Below are positions 25,009 through 34,122 of a stretch of 64,000 nt of DNA, one piece after another. The position numbers were made by a program, and so were the translations under genes. The notes below the pieces were generated by a model, which was given only the letters and a program-made list of their open reading frames with translations, had not been told where the DNA came from and did not search any database. Position 1 is the first letter of the stretch. The number at the start of each line of letters is the position of its first letter. This DNA is from Streptomyces leeuwenhoekii (GTDB lineage: Bacteria > Actinomycetota > Actinomycetes > Streptomycetales > Streptomycetaceae): assembly GCF_001013905.1 (NCBI RefSeq), contig NZ_LN831790.1, forward strand, positions 6,400,001 through 6,464,000, read 5' to 3'.

Positions 25009-27816
25009 ATGACAGAGGATCTCTCCCCGGCCGAGCGGTACGCGGCAGCCCGCAGGCGCGCTGCCGAGCAGGCCACCGCGCTCGCCTCCTTCCGCGAGAT
25101 GTACGACTTCGGCCTCGACCCGTTCCAGATAGAGGCATGCCGGGCCCTGGAGGCGGGCAAGGGCGTGCTGGTCGCCGCGCCCACCGGCTCCGGCAAGACG
25201 ATCGTGGGCGAGTTCGCCGTCCACCTCGCCCTCCAGCAGGGCAAGAAGTGCTTCTACACGACCCCCATCAAGGCGCTGTCGAACCAGAAGTACGCCGATC
25301 TGTGCCGCCGCTACGGCAGCGGCAAGGTGGGCCTGCTCACCGGCGACAACAGCGTGAACTCCGACGCCCCGGTGATCGTGATGACCACCGAGGTGCTGCG
25401 GAACATGCTGTACGCGGGTTCCCAGACCCTCCTCGGCCTCGGCTACGTGGTCATGGACGAGGTGCACTACCTCTCCGACCGCTTCCGGGGCGCCGTGTGG
25501 GAAGAGGTGATCATCCATCTTCCCGAGTCCGTGACGCTGGTGTCGCTGTCGGCGACCGTCTCCAACGCCGAGGAGTTCGGCGACTGGCTGGACACCGTGC
25601 GCGGCGACACCCAGGTGATCGTCTCCGAGCACCGGCCCGTGCCGCTGTTCCAGCACGTGCTCGCCGGGCGGCGGATGTACGACCTGTTCGAGGAGGGGGA
25701 GGGCCACAAGAAGGCCGTCAACCCCGACCTCATGCGGATGGCGCGGATGGAGGCGAGCCGCCCGTCCTATCCGGACCGGCGCCGTGGCCGGTCCATGCGC
25801 GAGGCCGACCGGGAGCGGGAACGCAGGCAGCGCTCCCGCGTGTGGACGCCGAGCCGGCCGGAGGTGATCGAGCGGCTCGACGCCGAGGGGCTGCTGCCCG
25901 CGATCACCTTCATCTTCAGCCGCGCCGCCTGCCAGGCCGCGGTCGAGCAGTGCCTGTACGCGGGCCTGCGGCTCAACGACCAGGAGGAGCGCGAGCAGGT
26001 CCGTGCGCTCGTCGAGGAGCGCACGTCCTCCATCCCGGCGGAGGACCTGCACGTCCTCGGCTACTACGAGTGGCTGGAGGGACTGGAGCGCGGCATCGCC
26101 GCCCACCACGCGGGCATGCTGCCGACCTTCAAGGAGGTCGTGGAGGAGCTGTTCGTGCGCGGCCTGGTCAAGGCGGTCTTCGCCACCGAGACCCTCGCCC
26201 TCGGCATCAACATGCCGGCCCGCTCGGTGGTGCTGGAGAAGCTGGTCAAGTGGAACGGCGAGCAGCACGCCGACATCACCCCCGGTGAGTTCACCCAGCT
26301 CACCGGCCGGGCGGGCCGCCGCGGCATCGATGTCGAGGGTCACGCCGTGGTGCTGTGGCAGCGCGGCATGAACCCCGAGCACCTCGCGGGCCTGGCCGGT
26401 ACGCGCACCTACCCGCTGCGCTCCAGCTTCAAGCCGTCGTACAACATGGCGGTCAACCTCGTCGAGCAGTTCGGCCGGCACCGCTCGCGCGAGCTGCTGG
26501 AGACGTCCTTCGCGCAGTTCCAGGCCGACAAGTCGGTGGTCGGGATCTCCCGGCAGGTGCAGCGCAACGAGGAGGGGCTGGAGGGCTACAAGGCGTCCAT
26601 GACCTGCCACCTCGGCGACTTCGAGGAGTACGCCCGGCTGCGCCGCGAGCTGAAGGACCGGGAGACCGAGCTGGCCCGGCAGGGCGCCGCCCAGCGGCGG
26701 GCCGAGGCGGCCGTCGCGCTGGAGAAGCTCAAGCCCGGTGACGTCATCCACGTGCCCACCGGCAAGTACGCGGGCCTGGCGCTGGTGCTCGACCCCGGGC
26801 TGCCCCCGGGCCGGTCCAACGGGCACCGCGGCTTCGATTACCAGGACGGCCCGCGCCCCCTGGTGCTGACCGCCGAGCGGCAGGTCAAGCGGCTGGCGGC
26901 GATCGACTTCCCGGTGCCCGTGGAGGCGCTGGAGCGGATGCGGATCCCGAAGTCCTTCAATCCGCGCTCACCGCAGTCCCGCCGCGACCTGGCCTCCGCG
27001 CTGCGCACCAAGGCCGGGCACATCCCGCCGGACCGGCACCGCAAGCGTCGCTCCCAGGCCGCCGACGACCGGGAGATCGCGCGGCTGCGCAAGGCGATCC
27101 GGGCCCACCCGTGCCACGGTTGCAGCGACCGTGAGGACCACGCCCGCTGGGCCGAGCGGTACCACCGGCTGCTGCGCGACACCTCGCAGCTCGAGCGTCG
27201 TATCGAGGGCCGGACCAACACCATCGCCCGCACCTTCGACCGGATCGTGGCGCTGCTGACGGAGCTGGACTACCTGCGCGGCGACGAGGTCACCGAGCAC
27301 GGCAAGCGGCTCGCCCGGCTCTACGGCGAGCTCGACCTGCTCGCCAGCGAGTGCGTGCGCGAGGGCGTCTGGGAGGGCCTCGCCCCCGCCGAACTGGCGG
27401 CCTGCGTCTCGGCGCTGGTCTTCGAGGCCCGGGTCGCGGACGACGCGATGGCGCCCAAGCTGCCCTCGGGCAAGGCCAAGGCGGCGCTGGGCGAGATGGT
27501 CCGCATCTGGGGCCGTCTCGACGCGCTGGAGGAGGACTTCCGGATCAGCCAGACCGAGGGCGTGGGCCAGCGCGAGCCCGATCTCGGGTTCGCCTGGGCG
27601 GCGTACATGTGGGCCTCCGGCAAGGGTCTGGACGAGGTGCTGCGGGAGGCGGAGATGCCGGCCGGCGACTTCGTGCGCTGGTGCAAGCAGGTCATCGACG
27701 TCCTCGGCCAGATCGCGGCCGCCGCGCCGGCCGAGGGATCGACGGTGCCGAAGAACGCGCGCAAGGCCGTCGACGGGCTGCTGCGCGGCGTGGTGGCCTA
27801 CTCCTCGGTCGGGTAG
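25009..27816 (+). CDS. helY: DEAD/DEAH-box helicase of the Ski2/Mtr4-like (HelY) family
   Basis: A superfamily 2 helicase of 935 residues. The first RecA-like domain carries motif I APTGSGKT (about 58-65), motif Ia TPIKALSNQKY, motif II DEVH (DEVHYLSDRFRG) and motif III LSATV. The second domain has AHHAGMLP, FATETLALGINMP and the motif VI sequence QLTGRAGRRGID. A long C-terminal part follows, with DSHCT-like helical sequence and a CHGC segment. Homologues unwind RNA or structured nucleic acid, and the bacterial substrate is not settled. Start ATG 25009 gives a normal N-terminus, and the longer frame from 24922 lacks homology. The gene ends in its own terminator. Confidence 0.9.
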   Translation: MTEDLSPAERYAAARRRAAEQATALASFREMYDFGLDPFQIEACRALEAGKGVLVAAPTGSGKTIVGEFAVHLALQQGKKCFYTTPIKALSNQKYADLCRRYGSGKVGLLTGDNSVNSDAPVIVMTTEVLRNMLYAGSQTLLGLGYVVMDEVHYLSDRFRGAVWEEVIIHLPESVTLVSLSATVSNAEEFGDWLDTVRGDTQVIVSEHRPVPLFQHVLAGRRMYDLFEEGEGHKKAVNPDLMRMARMEASRPSYPDRRRGRSMREADRERERRQRSRVWTPSRPEVIERLDAEGLLPAITFIFSRAACQAAVEQCLYAGLRLNDQEEREQVRALVEERTSSIPAEDLHVLGYYEWLEGLERGIAAHHAGMLPTFKEVVEELFVRGLVKAVFATETLALGINMPARSVVLEKLVKWNGEQHADITPGEFTQLTGRAGRRGIDVEGHAVVLWQRGMNPEHLAGLAGTRTYPLRSSFKPSYNMAVNLVEQFGRHRSRELLETSFAQFQADKSVVGISRQVQRNEEGLEGYKASMTCHLGDFEEYARLRRELKDRETELARQGAAQRRAEAAVALEKLKPGDVIHVPTGKYAGLALVLDPGLPPGRSNGHRGFDYQDGPRPLVLTAERQVKRLAAIDFPVPVEALERMRIPKSFNPRSPQSRRDLASALRTKAGHIPPDRHRKRRSQAADDREIARLRKAIRAHPCHGCSDREDHARWAERYHRLLRDTSQLERRIEGRTNTIARTFDRIVALLTELDYLRGDEVTEHGKRLARLYGELDLLASECVREGVWEGLAPAELAACVSALVFEARVADDAMAPKLPSGKAKAALGEMVRIWGRLDALEEDFRISQTEGVGQREPDLGFAWAAYMWASGKGLDEVLREAEMPAGDFVRWCKQVIDVLGQIAAAAPAEGSTVPKNARKAVDGLLRGVVAYSSVG

Positions 27817-28333
27817 CGTCCGGCGGTCCGGGTCCGGGTCCGAGGCCGCGGGGCGCGGCCGGGCCCGGGCCGGTTGCCGCCGCGCACTCTCCGCCTGTTC
27901 CGCGCGGACCCCTCCGGGACCTGAGCGCCCCCCGGGGCCTCTGCGACCTCCGGGGCCTCCGCAACCCCTGACGGGGCCGAACCGACGCTCGGTTCGGCCC
28001 CGTTCGCATGCGGGGCGAGCGGCCGGTCGCGGATCGCCCCCTCCCGTTCACCCGTCCGGTGAGCGGGTTTCGCACGCCTGTCCATGGTGACGTTGCGCGT
28101 TCGAACAGTAGCCCGCCGTGTAAATAAGCCGAGCTTACCGCTGCCCCCGTACCCGTTTCAGGTGCTTGCCGAATATGACACGGCGATGATCCGGTCGGAC
28201 TAAGCTCGCCCGCAGCGCACCGAGTTGAGGTGGATTCGCGCGTTTGTTCCCTATGTGCGGAAGATCCCGACAGCTCCATGACACCCCCCCGCAAGCCCCC
28301 CGTCCCAGCCGATCCGTTTTTCAGAGGGCCTAC
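27817..28333 (+). other. Intergenic region before the conservon
   Basis: The 517 bases hold no gene that I can support. The left part is G/C-rich with short GGGGCCTC/CGGGGCCTC repeats, ending in the helicase terminator at 27973. The right part (about 28100-28230) is less G/C-rich (TAAATAAG, GAATATGACA, ACTAAGCT) and is the likely promoter zone for cvnA. TAAGCT at 28201-28206 is a possible -10 element without a good -35. Confidence 0.5.
27973..28001 (+). terminator. Terminator of the helicase gene
   Basis: Thirteen-base perfect arms (27973-27985 and 27989-28001) around a 3-base loop. No T-run. Confidence 0.65.
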
Positions 28334-29938
28334 ATGGTGAGTGCTGATACCCCTGCCGGCCGCCGCGAACTTCCCGTCGCGTCCCTGCTGTTGCTGCCGG
28401 CGATACTGATGGCCGCGGTGACCGGGGCCGCCGTCGCCCTGGCGACGGAACCGGCCCGGCTCGCCGTCGCCGGGTGCGGTGCCGTCGCCACGCTCCTCGT
28501 GGCCGCGACGGCCACCGAGGCGGTACGCCGTGGCCGCGTCGTCCGTGCCCTGCGCGCGGAGCACGCCCGGGAGACCACCCGCCTGGAGCGGCTGATCGCC
28601 GACCAGGACGAGGAGGTCGCCCGGCTCGGCGGCGAGATCCTGCCCACCGCGCTGCGCCACATGCGCCGGGGGAACACCCCCCGCGAGACGATGCTGCGCC
28701 TCGAGGACCTCGATCCCTCCTACGGGAGGATCAGCGAGCCGCAGCAGCGCCTGCTGCGGATCATGCTGGAGATCATCGACCGCGAGGACACCCTGCGCGA
28801 CTCCACCGAGCGCTCCTTCGTCAACATCGCCCGGCGGGTCCAGGCGATCGTCCACCAGCAGGCCAACGAACTCCGCGAGATGGAGGAGGACCACGGCCGC
28901 AACCCCGAGGTCTTCGACGACCTGCTGCGCATCGACCACGGCAACGCGCTGATCGGCCGCCTGGCCGACTCCATCTCCGTGCTCGGTGGCGGCCGGCCGG
29001 GCCGCCAGTGGCCCGAGCCGGTCGCGCTGTACAGCGTGCTGCGCGGCGCCATGTCCCGGATCCTGGAGTACCGCCGCATCCACCTGGCCTCCATCGCCAA
29101 GGTCAACGTCAAGGGCACCGCCGTCGAGCCGGTCATCCACGCCGCCGCCGAACTCCTCGACAACGCCACCCGCTACTCCCCGCCGAACACCAAGGTGCAC
29201 GTCACCGCCACCGAGGTGCAGACCGGCGTGGCCATCGAGATCGAGGACGCCGGCGTCAGCCTGAGCGAGGACGCCCGCGCCCGGATCGAGGGCATGCTGG
29301 AGCGTGCCAAGGCCGGTGTCGACCTCCAGGACCTCGGGGAGAGCCCGCGCCTGGGCCTGGCCGTCGTCGGCCGGCTGTGCACGGCGTTCAACATGCAGGT
29401 CTCGCTGCGCGCCTCCGCGTACGGCGGCGTCCGCGCCATCCTCGTCGTACCGAGCCGGATGCTCACCGAAGAGCCCGGCGTCGGACTCGCCCACGGCATC
29501 GGTGCCACCTCGGTGCCCAAGCGGGAGCCCGACGCGCTGGAGGGCCCCAAGCGCCCGCCCAAGAAGCGCCGCCCCACCAGCCCCCGCATCCCGGCGACGA
29601 TCTCCCTGGAGGACGACGTCCCCGTCGTCACCGAGTGGACCGCGGGCGGCCTGCCGCAGCGCCGCAGCCGGGTCAAGACCCCGCTCAGCCGGCGGATCGC
29701 CGAACAGGCCGCCGCCGAGCGGGAGGAGGCGGAGCGCGCGGCCGCCGGCCGGGCCCGGAACGCCGCCTGGTCCCGGGCGGCACCCGAGCCGGTCCAGGAG
29801 GTGGAGGAGCCCCCGCCGGGGCTGTGGGTCGAAGCCTTCTGGGAGGGCCTGAAAGGCGATCCGGACCCGCACGCATTCACCCAGCCGCCCAATGAGCCGG
29901 CCCACGCTCCGGCCGATGACGAGGGAGACCTGAAGTGA
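28334..29938 (+). CDS. cvnA: Conservon sensor kinase-like protein CvnA
   Basis: This is the first gene of a conservon, the four-to-five-gene cassette that in S. coelicolor (cvn9) and S. griseus (rar) encodes a membrane-associated complex affecting development. The 534-residue protein has two membrane helices near the N-terminus (about 13-33 and 40-60), a coiled-coil linker (about 65-95), a helical region and a GHKL ATPase domain (about 250-380) with the N box AAELLDNATRYSPP. No canonical H box (HExxP) is visible. At its place stands SFVNIARRVQAIVHQQ, as in nitrate-sensor-like kinases. The tail from about 385 is Pro/Arg-rich and disordered. The ATG at 28334 follows AGAGGG. The gene overlaps cvnB as GTGA. 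Confidence 0.92.
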   Translation: MVSADTPAGRRELPVASLLLLPAILMAAVTGAAVALATEPARLAVAGCGAVATLLVAATATEAVRRGRVVRALRAEHARETTRLERLIADQDEEVARLGGEILPTALRHMRRGNTPRETMLRLEDLDPSYGRISEPQQRLLRIMLEIIDREDTLRDSTERSFVNIARRVQAIVHQQANELREMEEDHGRNPEVFDDLLRIDHGNALIGRLADSISVLGGGRPGRQWPEPVALYSVLRGAMSRILEYRRIHLASIAKVNVKGTAVEPVIHAAAELLDNATRYSPPNTKVHVTATEVQTGVAIEIEDAGVSLSEDARARIEGMLERAKAGVDLQDLGESPRLGLAVVGRLCTAFNMQVSLRASAYGGVRAILVVPSRMLTEEPGVGLAHGIGATSVPKREPDALEGPKRPPKKRRPTSPRIPATISLEDDVPVVTEWTAGGLPQRRSRVKTPLSRRIAEQAAAEREEAERAAAGRARNAAWSRAAPEPVQEVEEPPPGLWVEAFWEGLKGDPDPHAFTQPPNEPAHAPADDEGDLK

Positions 29939-30342
29939 TCCAGCAGCGAGGCAACTTCGACTGGATGCTCAAGGAGCTCTACGACGGGGTCCCGGGCATC
30001 GAGATGATCGTGGTGCTCTCCGCGGACGGGCTGCGCATCGCCCGCTACGCCGGCGACCCCGACGCCGCCGACCGCGTCGCCGCCGCCTGCGCGGGCCTGC
30101 AGAGCCTGGCGGGTGCCGTCGCGCAGGAGATCCCGGACAGCGACGGCCGGATGAAGCTGGTCATCATCGAGATCGACGGCGGCTACTTCTACCTGATGGC
30201 CGCGGGCGCCAACGCCTATCTGGCGGTGCTGTCCGACATCGTCTGCGAGCCCGGCCTGATGAGCAACCGCATGCGCGACCTGGTCGCCCGCATCGGTCCT
30301 CATCTGACCAGCCCGGCGCGGCACAACGGGCAGACCGTATGA
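29935..30342 (+). CDS. cvnB: Conservon roadblock/LC7-domain protein CvnB
   Basis: A 135-residue single-domain Roadblock/LC7 protein (NFDWMLKELYDGVPGIEMIV at the start and LVARIGPHLTSP near the end). Such proteins act as partners or activators of small GTPases, here the product of cvnD. The GTG start overlaps the stop of cvnA (GTGA), and its own stop overlaps the ATG of cvnC (ATGA). The genes are therefore translationally coupled. The length is typical. Confidence 0.94.
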   Translation: MIQQRGNFDWMLKELYDGVPGIEMIVVLSADGLRIARYAGDPDAADRVAAACAGLQSLAGAVAQEIPDSDGRMKLVIIEIDGGYFYLMAAGANAYLAVLSDIVCEPGLMSNRMRDLVARIGPHLTSPARHNGQTV

Positions 30343-30761
30343 CTCCTCCGCAACGCCAGCGGCGACACCCGAGATCCCAGCCGTCCGCCTCACCCCCCGC
30401 ACCGGGTGCTCCGCCGCAGGAGGGCGAGAAGAAGAACCCCGAACGGCTGTACGTGATCGGCGGTGGGGACGCCGACGGCGAACGCGCCGAACTCGACCTC
30501 GTGACGCTGATCGTGGCCCGTGCCGACGACCCGCCGGCGTCCGCCACCCCCGAGCAGGCCGCCGTACTGCGGCTGTGTTCCGCCCCGCTGTCCGTGGCGG
30601 AGCTGTCGGCCTACCTGAACCTGCCGTTCAGCGTGGTGACCGTCCTGCTCACCGAGCTGCTGACGACGGGTCTGGTACACGCGCGTGCCCCGATCGTCCG
30701 TCAGAAGGTTGCCGACCGATCCCTTCTCGAAGCGGTGATGCATGGACTTCAAAGACTCTGA
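30339..30761 (+). CDS. cvnC: Conservon DUF742 protein CvnC
   Basis: A 140-residue DUF742 protein. The first 40 residues are Pro/Arg-rich and disordered. The rest is a winged-helix-like domain (about 50-140) with LNLPFSVVTVLLTELLTTGLVHARAP split into helix, strand and wing. DUF742 proteins accompany the Roadblock and GTPase partners in every conservon, and DNA binding has not been shown to my knowledge. The gene overlaps cvnB by 4 bases and cvnD by 20. Confidence 0.92.
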   Translation: MTPPQRQRRHPRSQPSASPPAPGAPPQEGEKKNPERLYVIGGGDADGERAELDLVTLIVARADDPPASATPEQAAVLRLCSAPLSVAELSAYLNLPFSVVTVLLTELLTTGLVHARAPIVRQKVADRSLLEAVMHGLQRL

Positions 30762-31362
30762 CCGGATCCCCGGCCCGCGGACGGAGGACCGGCTGCCGGA
30801 CACGGCCGAAGCCGCCGTGAAGATCGTCATCGTCGGCGGCTTCGGGGTCGGCAAGACCACGATGGTCGGCTCGGTCAGTGAGATCAGGCCGCTGACCACC
30901 GAGGAGACCATGACGCAGGCCGGCATCGGGGTCGACGACAACTTCGGCTCCGCGTCCAAGACGGCCACCACCGTGGCCATGGACTTCGGCCGCATCAGCA
31001 TCACCGACGAACTGGTGCTGTACCTCTTCGGCACCCCCGGCCAGGAGCGCTTCTGGTTCCTGTGGAACGGGCTGTTCGAGGGGGCGCTCGGCGCGGTGGT
31101 GCTGGTCGACACCCGCCGGCTGGAGGTCAGCTTCGACGTCATGGGGCGCCTGGAGGAGCGCGGCGTGCCGTTCGTGGTCGCCGTCAACTCCTTCCCGGAC
31201 GCGCCCCGTTACCCCCTGCCGGAGCTGCGCACGGCGCTCGACGTGCCCGAGGAGATCCCGATCATGGAGTGCGACGTGCGCCGCCGCGCCTCCAGCCGGG
31301 ACGTCCTGATGACCCTCATGCGCTTCCTGCACTCGCTCGCCCTGACCGGCGCGCTCACCTGA
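30742..31362 (+). CDS. cvnD: Conservon small GTPase-like protein CvnD
   Basis: A 206-residue GTP-binding protein of the MglA/Rab-like type. The P-loop GGFGVGKTT is at residues 32-40 and the switch II motif reads LFGTPGQERF. The base-specificity motif is NSFP in VVAVNSFPDA rather than the canonical NKxD, as is common in conservon GTPases. With CvnA-C it is proposed to form a signalling complex analogous to a receptor-coupled G protein. It starts within the 3' end of cvnC. The P450 gene cvnE follows 59 bases later. Confidence 0.94.
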   Translation: MDFKDSDRIPGPRTEDRLPDTAEAAVKIVIVGGFGVGKTTMVGSVSEIRPLTTEETMTQAGIGVDDNFGSASKTATTVAMDFGRISITDELVLYLFGTPGQERFWFLWNGLFEGALGAVVLVDTRRLEVSFDVMGRLEERGVPFVVAVNSFPDAPRYPLPELRTALDVPEEIPIMECDVRRRASSRDVLMTLMRFLHSLALTGALT

Positions 31363-31421
31363 CCGCGCCCCCCCCGTACACCCGACACCACCGCACCCAC
31401 CTCAGCTTCGGAGCGACCACT

Positions 31422-32996
31422 GTGACGCCTGAATCCCACGCCCCGACCGGAACGGGCGATGCCACGCTCGCACCGCCGCCCGGCTGCCCCGCGCACGCCC
31501 TCGGGCCCGGGGGGCTGCACCGGCTCCACGCGGCGGAGGACCTGGGAGAGCTGTACGAGAAACTCCGGGCGGAGCACGGGCCCGTCGCCCCCGCGCTGCT
31601 CCACGACGACGTGCCCGTCTGGGTGGTCCTCGGCCACGCGGAGAACCTGCACATGGTGCGTGCTCCCGCACAGTTCTGCCGGGACAGCCGCATCTGGACC
31701 CCGCTCAGGGAGGGCATGGTCAGGCCCGACCACCCGCTCATGCCGCACATCGCCTGGCAGCCCATCTGCTCCCACGCCGAGGGCGACGAGCACAAGCGGC
31801 TGCGCGGCGCGGTCGCCGGCGCCATCTCCACCATCGACTTCCGGGACCTGCGCCGCCATGTCAACCGGCACGCCCAGCGGCTCGTCAACCGCTTCTGCGG
31901 TCAGGGCCGCGCCGACCTCGTCGGGCAGTTCGCCGAACATCTGCCGATGGGCGTGATGTGCGAGATCCTCGGCATGTCCGGCGAGTACAACGACCGGCTG
32001 GTGGAGGCCGCGCGCGACGCGCTCAAGGGCACCGACACCGCCATCGCCAGCCACGCCTACGTCATGGACGCCCTGGCGCGGCTCACCGCGCGCCGCCGGG
32101 CCGAGCCGGGCGAGGACCTCGCCAGCCACCTCATCACCCACCCGGCCGGGCTGACCGACGACGAGGTCCGCGAACACCTGCGGCTGGTCCTCTTCGCCGC
32201 CTACGAGAACACCGCCAACCTCATCTCCAACGTGCTGCGCGTGGTGCTCACCGACCCGCGGTTCCGCGCCCAGCTCAGCGGCGGCCAGATGACGGTGCCC
32301 GAGGCCGTCGAGCAATCCCTGTGGGACGAGCCGCCGTTCAGCACGATCTTCGCCTACTTCGCCAAGCAGGACATCGAGCTGGGCGGCCAGCGCATCCGCC
32401 GGGGCGACGGGCTGCTGTTCGGGATCGCGCCCGGCAACGTGGACCCGCGGGTGCGCCCCGACCGGTTCGCCGACATGCAGGGCAACCGTTCCCACCTGGC
32501 GTTCGGCGGGGGCCCGCACGAGTGTCCCGGCCAGGACATCGGACGGACGATCGCCGACACGGGCGTGGACGCGCTGCTGATGCGGCTCCCCGACGTCCAG
32601 CTCGACTGCGACGAGGACGAGTTGACCTGGCGGTCGTCGATCGCCTCCCGCCATCTGGTGGAGCTGCCGGTGCGCTTCGAACCGAAGCCGCAGCAGGAGG
32701 TGACGGAGCCGCCGAGCCACCGTCCGGTCCCGGCACAGCGCGCGGTCTGGCACGTCGGCATGGAGCGGTCGGCGGTGCGGACGGCGGCCGTGCGCCCGCC
32801 GGGTACGACGGCGCCGTCCGTCCCGCCGGGTCCGCCGAGCGGGCCGCAGCCGGAACAGCTACCGCAGGCCCAGCCCCAGCCCGAGATCGTCCCTCCCCCC
32901 GCCCCGGCGGCGGCGTCGGAGCAGCCGGCGCCCGCGCCGGGTGACCGCCCGCAGAGCGTGTGGCAGCGCGTGCTGCGCTGGTGGCGCAGCTCCTGA
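31422..32996 (+). CDS. cvnE: Conservon cytochrome P450 CvnE (CYP157-like, no ExxR motif)
   Basis: A 524-residue P450. The haem loop FGGGPHECPGQDIGR places the thiolate ligand at Cys368. The I-helix segment is LFAAYENTANL, with Glu-Asn in place of the usual acid-Thr pair. At the K helix, where P450s carry ExxR, residues 297-301 read EQSLW, so both motif residues are lost. I recall the same sequence at the same numbering in S. coelicolor CYP157C1, which supports the GTG start at 31422. After residue about 420 comes a 100-residue Pro/Gln-rich tail ending in WQRVLRWWRSS, a possible membrane-facing amphipathic end. The substrate is unknown, and catalytic activity is not guaranteed. Confidence 0.93.
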   Translation: MTPESHAPTGTGDATLAPPPGCPAHALGPGGLHRLHAAEDLGELYEKLRAEHGPVAPALLHDDVPVWVVLGHAENLHMVRAPAQFCRDSRIWTPLREGMVRPDHPLMPHIAWQPICSHAEGDEHKRLRGAVAGAISTIDFRDLRRHVNRHAQRLVNRFCGQGRADLVGQFAEHLPMGVMCEILGMSGEYNDRLVEAARDALKGTDTAIASHAYVMDALARLTARRRAEPGEDLASHLITHPAGLTDDEVREHLRLVLFAAYENTANLISNVLRVVLTDPRFRAQLSGGQMTVPEAVEQSLWDEPPFSTIFAYFAKQDIELGGQRIRRGDGLLFGIAPGNVDPRVRPDRFADMQGNRSHLAFGGGPHECPGQDIGRTIADTGVDALLMRLPDVQLDCDEDELTWRSSIASRHLVELPVRFEPKPQQEVTEPPSHRPVPAQRAVWHVGMERSAVRTAAVRPPGTTAPSVPPGPPSGPQPEQLPQAQPQPEIVPPPAPAAASEQPAPAPGDRPQSVWQRVLRWWRSS

Positions 32997-33079
32997 GAGC
33001 GCGCGGCAGACCGCGGACGGCGTGACGGCCCGCCCCGGGGGGCCGGGCCGGGCCGGTGCCCGGACGCCCGCCGGACCGG

Positions 33080-34042
33080 TCATCGGCCCGCGGCCCAGCG
33101 GTCGTACGCCGCCCAGGCCTCCAGCACCCGCTCGCTGCGGAACCGGTGCTCCCGCCCCGTGACCGGGTCGGTGAACTCCAGCACCCGCGCCAGGAGTTGC
33201 AGCGGCCGGTGGAAGTCGCCGGCCGGCGCCGGGGCGGCGACGTCCGGGTAGAGGGGGTCGCCGAGGATCGGCACACCGAGAGCGTTCATGTGCACGCGGA
33301 GCTGGTGGGTCTGGCCGGTGGCGGGCACCAGCCGGTACCGGCCCAGTCCGGCCTCCCGCCACGCGCGGTGCCCGATCAGCTCGACGTGGGTGACGGCGTT
33401 CGGCTCGCCCGCGACCTCCCGGGCGGTCAGCACGCCGCGCTCCTTCACGATCCGGCTGCGCACGGTCCGGGGCAGGGCGAGCGAGGGATCGTACGGGGCG
33501 ACCGCCTCGTACTCCTTGCGCACCCGCCGGTCCCGGAAGAGCGTCTGGTACGCGCCGCGTTCCTCCGGGCGCACCGTGAACAGCACCAGCCCGGCGGTGA
33601 GCCGGTCCAGGCGGTGGGCGGCGGTCAGCGTCCCGATGCCCAGCTCCCGGCGCAGACGCGCCAGCGCGGTCTCGGCGACATGGCCGCCGCGCGGGGTGGT
33701 GGCCAGGAAGTGCGGCTTGTCCACCACCACGATGTGCTCGTCGCGGTGGACGACCTCCAGGGGGAAGGGCACCCGCACCTCGTCGGGCAGTTCCCGGTGG
33801 AACCACACGAACAGTCCGGGCTCGTAGGGCGCGTCCGCCGCCACCGGCCGGCCGTCCGCGCCGACCACCAGCCCGGCCTCGAACATCCCGTCGACGACCC
33901 CGGCGCCCGCACCGGACAGCCGCTCCACCAGATGCTCGCGCACGGTGGCCCACGGACCGGCGGCGGGCAGCCGCACCCGTACGGGGTCCACCCCCTGGCG
34001 CTGGGGGAGGGGAGAGGGCGGGGGCGGGGTACGGCGTCTCAT
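33080..34042 (-). CDS. RluA-family RNA pseudouridine synthase
   Basis: The 320-residue protein converts uridine to pseudouridine in rRNA or tRNA. The catalytic motif HRLDRLTAG, with the essential Asp, lies near residue 145, and the later RLVPATGQTHQLRVHM and GDPLYPD segments are typical of RluA. The N-terminal part is not a clear S4 domain. ATG 34042 is chosen over a TTG 9 bases upstream. There is no obvious Shine-Dalgarno sequence. It is convergent with cvnE and divergent from the acetyltransferase gene. The modified position cannot be told from sequence alone. Confidence 0.88.
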   Translation of the reverse strand: MRRRTPPPPSPLPQRQGVDPVRVRLPAAGPWATVREHLVERLSGAGAGVVDGMFEAGLVVGADGRPVAADAPYEPGLFVWFHRELPDEVRVPFPLEVVHRDEHIVVVDKPHFLATTPRGGHVAETALARLRRELGIGTLTAAHRLDRLTAGLVLFTVRPEERGAYQTLFRDRRVRKEYEAVAPYDPSLALPRTVRSRIVKERGVLTAREVAGEPNAVTHVELIGHRAWREAGLGRYRLVPATGQTHQLRVHMNALGVPILGDPLYPDVAAPAPAGDFHRPLQLLARVLEFTDPVTGREHRFRSERVLEAWAAYDRWAAGR

Positions 34043-34122
34043 CGCGAGCAAGGGTACGAGCCGGGCGTACGGCGGTGGAAAACGCCGGGCGCCCGGCGGG
34101 AGCCCTTGGCAGGATGCGCGTC

